Below are positions 5,648 through 6,749 of a stretch of DNA of 6,749 nt, one piece after another. The stretch comes from Adhaeribacter sp. GTDB lineage: Bacteria > Bacteroidota > Bacteroidia > Cytophagales > Hymenobacteraceae. The DNA is taken from the NCBI GenBank assembly GCA_028288395.1, contig JAQBNV010000086.1, forward strand, positions 1 through 6,749. The letters run 5' to 3'. The position numbers and the translations under genes were made by a program. Numbering within the stretch: the first letter of the stretch is position 1; the number at the start of each line of letters is the position of its first letter. A model generated the notes under the pieces. It was not told the DNA's origin, made no database searches, and saw only the letters and a program-made list of their open reading frames with translations.

Positions 5648-6625
5648 ATGAATACGTCTTTCCCACAGTATGTTGTAAGCCGGTTCCGGCAACGGAAGAA
5701 ACAGGATGAATTGCTGGTTTTGAGCAATTATGGGCGGGCAAAAGAATATGTGCGCCTGAAAGTTACCGCCTGGCACCTGGTAAAAGACATCCTGTTTATT
5801 TTAATGGGTATTATCTCAGCTGGTTTCGGCCTCAAAAGCTTTTTATTGCCTAATTCCTTTATCGATGGGGGCGTTACGGGGATTTCGCTTTTAACCTCCC
5901 GACTGACTACGTATTCCTTACCCCTACTGATTATAGTAATAAATATTCCTTTCCTGGTATTGGGCTATACCCAAATCGGGAAAGGATTTGCGGTTAAAAG
6001 CCTATTGGCTATTTTGGGGTTAGCCCTGGCCCTGATAACCATTAGTTACCCGGTAATTACCTCCGATAAATTATTAGTAGCCGCATTTGGTGGTTTTTTT
6101 CTGGGAGCGGGTATTGGCTTATCGGTCCGGGGCGGGGCAGTACTGGATGGTACCGAAATATTAGCCATTACCCTTAGCCGTAAAACCGGCCTGACCATCG
6201 GCGATATTATTCTGATCTTTAACATCGTAATTTTTTCCGTAGCAGCTTACCTGCTTTCCATTGAGGTGGCTTTGTACTCTATCCTGACTTACCTGTCAGC
6301 CTCCAAAACCATTGATTTTATAATCGAAGGCGTAGAAGAATATACCGGTGTAACTATTATCTCGTCGCACAGCAACGAAATCAGGCTGATGCTGACAGAG
6401 CAAATGGGGCGGGGCGTAACGATTTATAATGGCAAGCGGGGCTACGGCAAACAAAGCGAACACCTGGGTCAGGTAGATATTATTTTCACGGTAATTACCC
6501 GCCTGGAGATTGCCCGGCTGCAAACCGAGGTAGAGAAAATTGACCGCAACGCTTTTTTGGTAATGAATAGCATCAAAGACACCAAAGGCGGCATGATCAA
6601 AAAGCGACCCTTAAAAGGCAAGTAA
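5648..6625 (+). CDS. YitT family membrane protein with C-terminal DUF2179
   Basis: A 325-aa integral membrane protein of the YitT family, whose function is not established. A basic cytoplasmic N-terminus (about 1-44; FRQRKKQ at 13-19) precedes six or so apolar segments: about 45-66, 90-108, 117-137, 142-162, 183-205 and a weaker one near 206-220. Typical family positions are seen: FIDGGVTGIS (71-80) and RGGAVLDGTEILA (161-173), where the usual glycine-rich, threonine-rich repeat is altered to VLDGTE. The last ~85 residues (about 233-318) are the soluble DUF2179 domain, with MGRGVTIYNGKRGYG (253-267), VDIIFTVITRLEIARL (276-291), and IDRNAFLVMNSI (298-309). The ATG at 5648 is the first in frame and gives an ordinary length. 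It lies 117 bp after aroC in the same orientation, behind a hairpin, so it may be an independently regulated unit. I give no gene symbol because several paralogues are common. Confidence 0.92.
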   Translation: MNTSFPQYVVSRFRQRKKQDELLVLSNYGRAKEYVRLKVTAWHLVKDILFILMGIISAGFGLKSFLLPNSFIDGGVTGISLLTSRLTTYSLPLLIIVINIPFLVLGYTQIGKGFAVKSLLAILGLALALITISYPVITSDKLLVAAFGGFFLGAGIGLSVRGGAVLDGTEILAITLSRKTGLTIGDIILIFNIVIFSVAAYLLSIEVALYSILTYLSASKTIDFIIEGVEEYTGVTIISSHSNEIRLMLTEQMGRGVTIYNGKRGYGKQSEHLGQVDIIFTVITRLEIARLQTEVEKIDRNAFLVMNSIKDTKGGMIKKRPLKGK

Positions 6626-6674
6626 TACCAGCTAGTAAAAAGAACTTACCGTAGTGGAGATATGTTTCCAGGGT

Positions 6675-6749
6675 ATGGGACGAGTAAAAAAAGTAGCGAT
6701 ACAGGAAAGCCCGGAAGCCTTGTTGCAGCTAATGCGGCAAGAGAAACGG
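6675..6749 (+). CDS. Probable IS630-type helix-turn-helix/transposase ORF, 3'-truncated
   Basis: Only the first 25 codons are inside the window. From the ATG at 6675 the protein reads MGRVKKVAIQ then ESPEALLQLMRQEK, a short basic start followed by an acidic amphipathic helix. This resembles, from memory, the beginning of IS630-family orfA/helix-turn-helix proteins (an ES.EEL..L...QK pattern). The frame stays open back to 6639. An overlapping frame beginning at the ATG 6662 also stays open but has a low-complexity, protein-unlike composition, and is rejected. No terminal inverted repeat or target TA duplication can be defined because the other end of the element is missing. Alternatively this is the N-terminus of an unrelated regulator. 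Confidence 0.5.
   Translation, partial: MGRVKKVAIQESPEALLQLMRQEKR

Noticed and set aside
6662..6749. Alternative frame starting at the ATG 6662
   Set aside because: It is open to the edge, but rich in G, S, K and T and without helix pattern, while the frame from 6675 gives a plausible protein N-terminus.

Overview
The window looks like chromosomal DNA from a Bacteroidota member, most likely the Cytophagales/Hymenobacteraceae group (Adhaeribacter, Hymenobacter or Pontibacter-like). This is inferred from the protein families and their style: a short QueG without a C-terminal repeat domain, a tandem pair of Tat-exported Ferritin_2 proteins, a stand-alone BatD-like protein, a YitT/DUF2179 membrane protein, moderate GC content, and AT-rich intergenic regions. 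No database search was possible, so the genus is a guess.

Layout from left to right. (1) The 3' two thirds of queG (epoxyqueuosine reductase, + strand) enters from the left edge. (2) It converges, with an 11-nt gap, on a small - strand gene of 63 codons with a good Shine-Dalgarno site but no recognised function. (3) An AT-rich gap carries a perfect 27-bp inverted repeat with a 5-nt loop, best read as a bidirectional intrinsic terminator. (4) Two - strand genes form an operon of paralogous ferritin-like proteins. The promoter-proximal one has a twin-arginine lipoprotein signal, and the distal one has a twin-arginine signal and no lipobox. (5) A divergent intergenic region of about 400 bp holds two hairpins and two adjacent boxes that fit the Bacteroidota -7 consensus. 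(6) A + strand operon encodes a BatD-like exported and membrane-anchored protein, which appears to start at TTG, followed 3 nt later by aroC (chorismate synthase). (7) A 52-nt imperfect hairpin precedes a six-helix YitT/DUF2179 membrane protein. (8) The right edge cuts the first 25 codons of a probable IS630-type helix-turn-helix/transposase ORF.

Most of the content is ordinary: queuosine modification of tRNA, shikimate-pathway chorismate synthesis, and an envelope protein. The least explained parts are the double Tat-exported ferritin-like pair, which combines intact EX2H metal-ligand motifs with a shared C-terminal tail outside the helix bundle, the small conserved-looking gene at 608-799, and the structured leader before the YitT gene. 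I see no CRISPR array, tRNA, rRNA or clear defence system, and no previously undescribed system that the sequence alone can establish.
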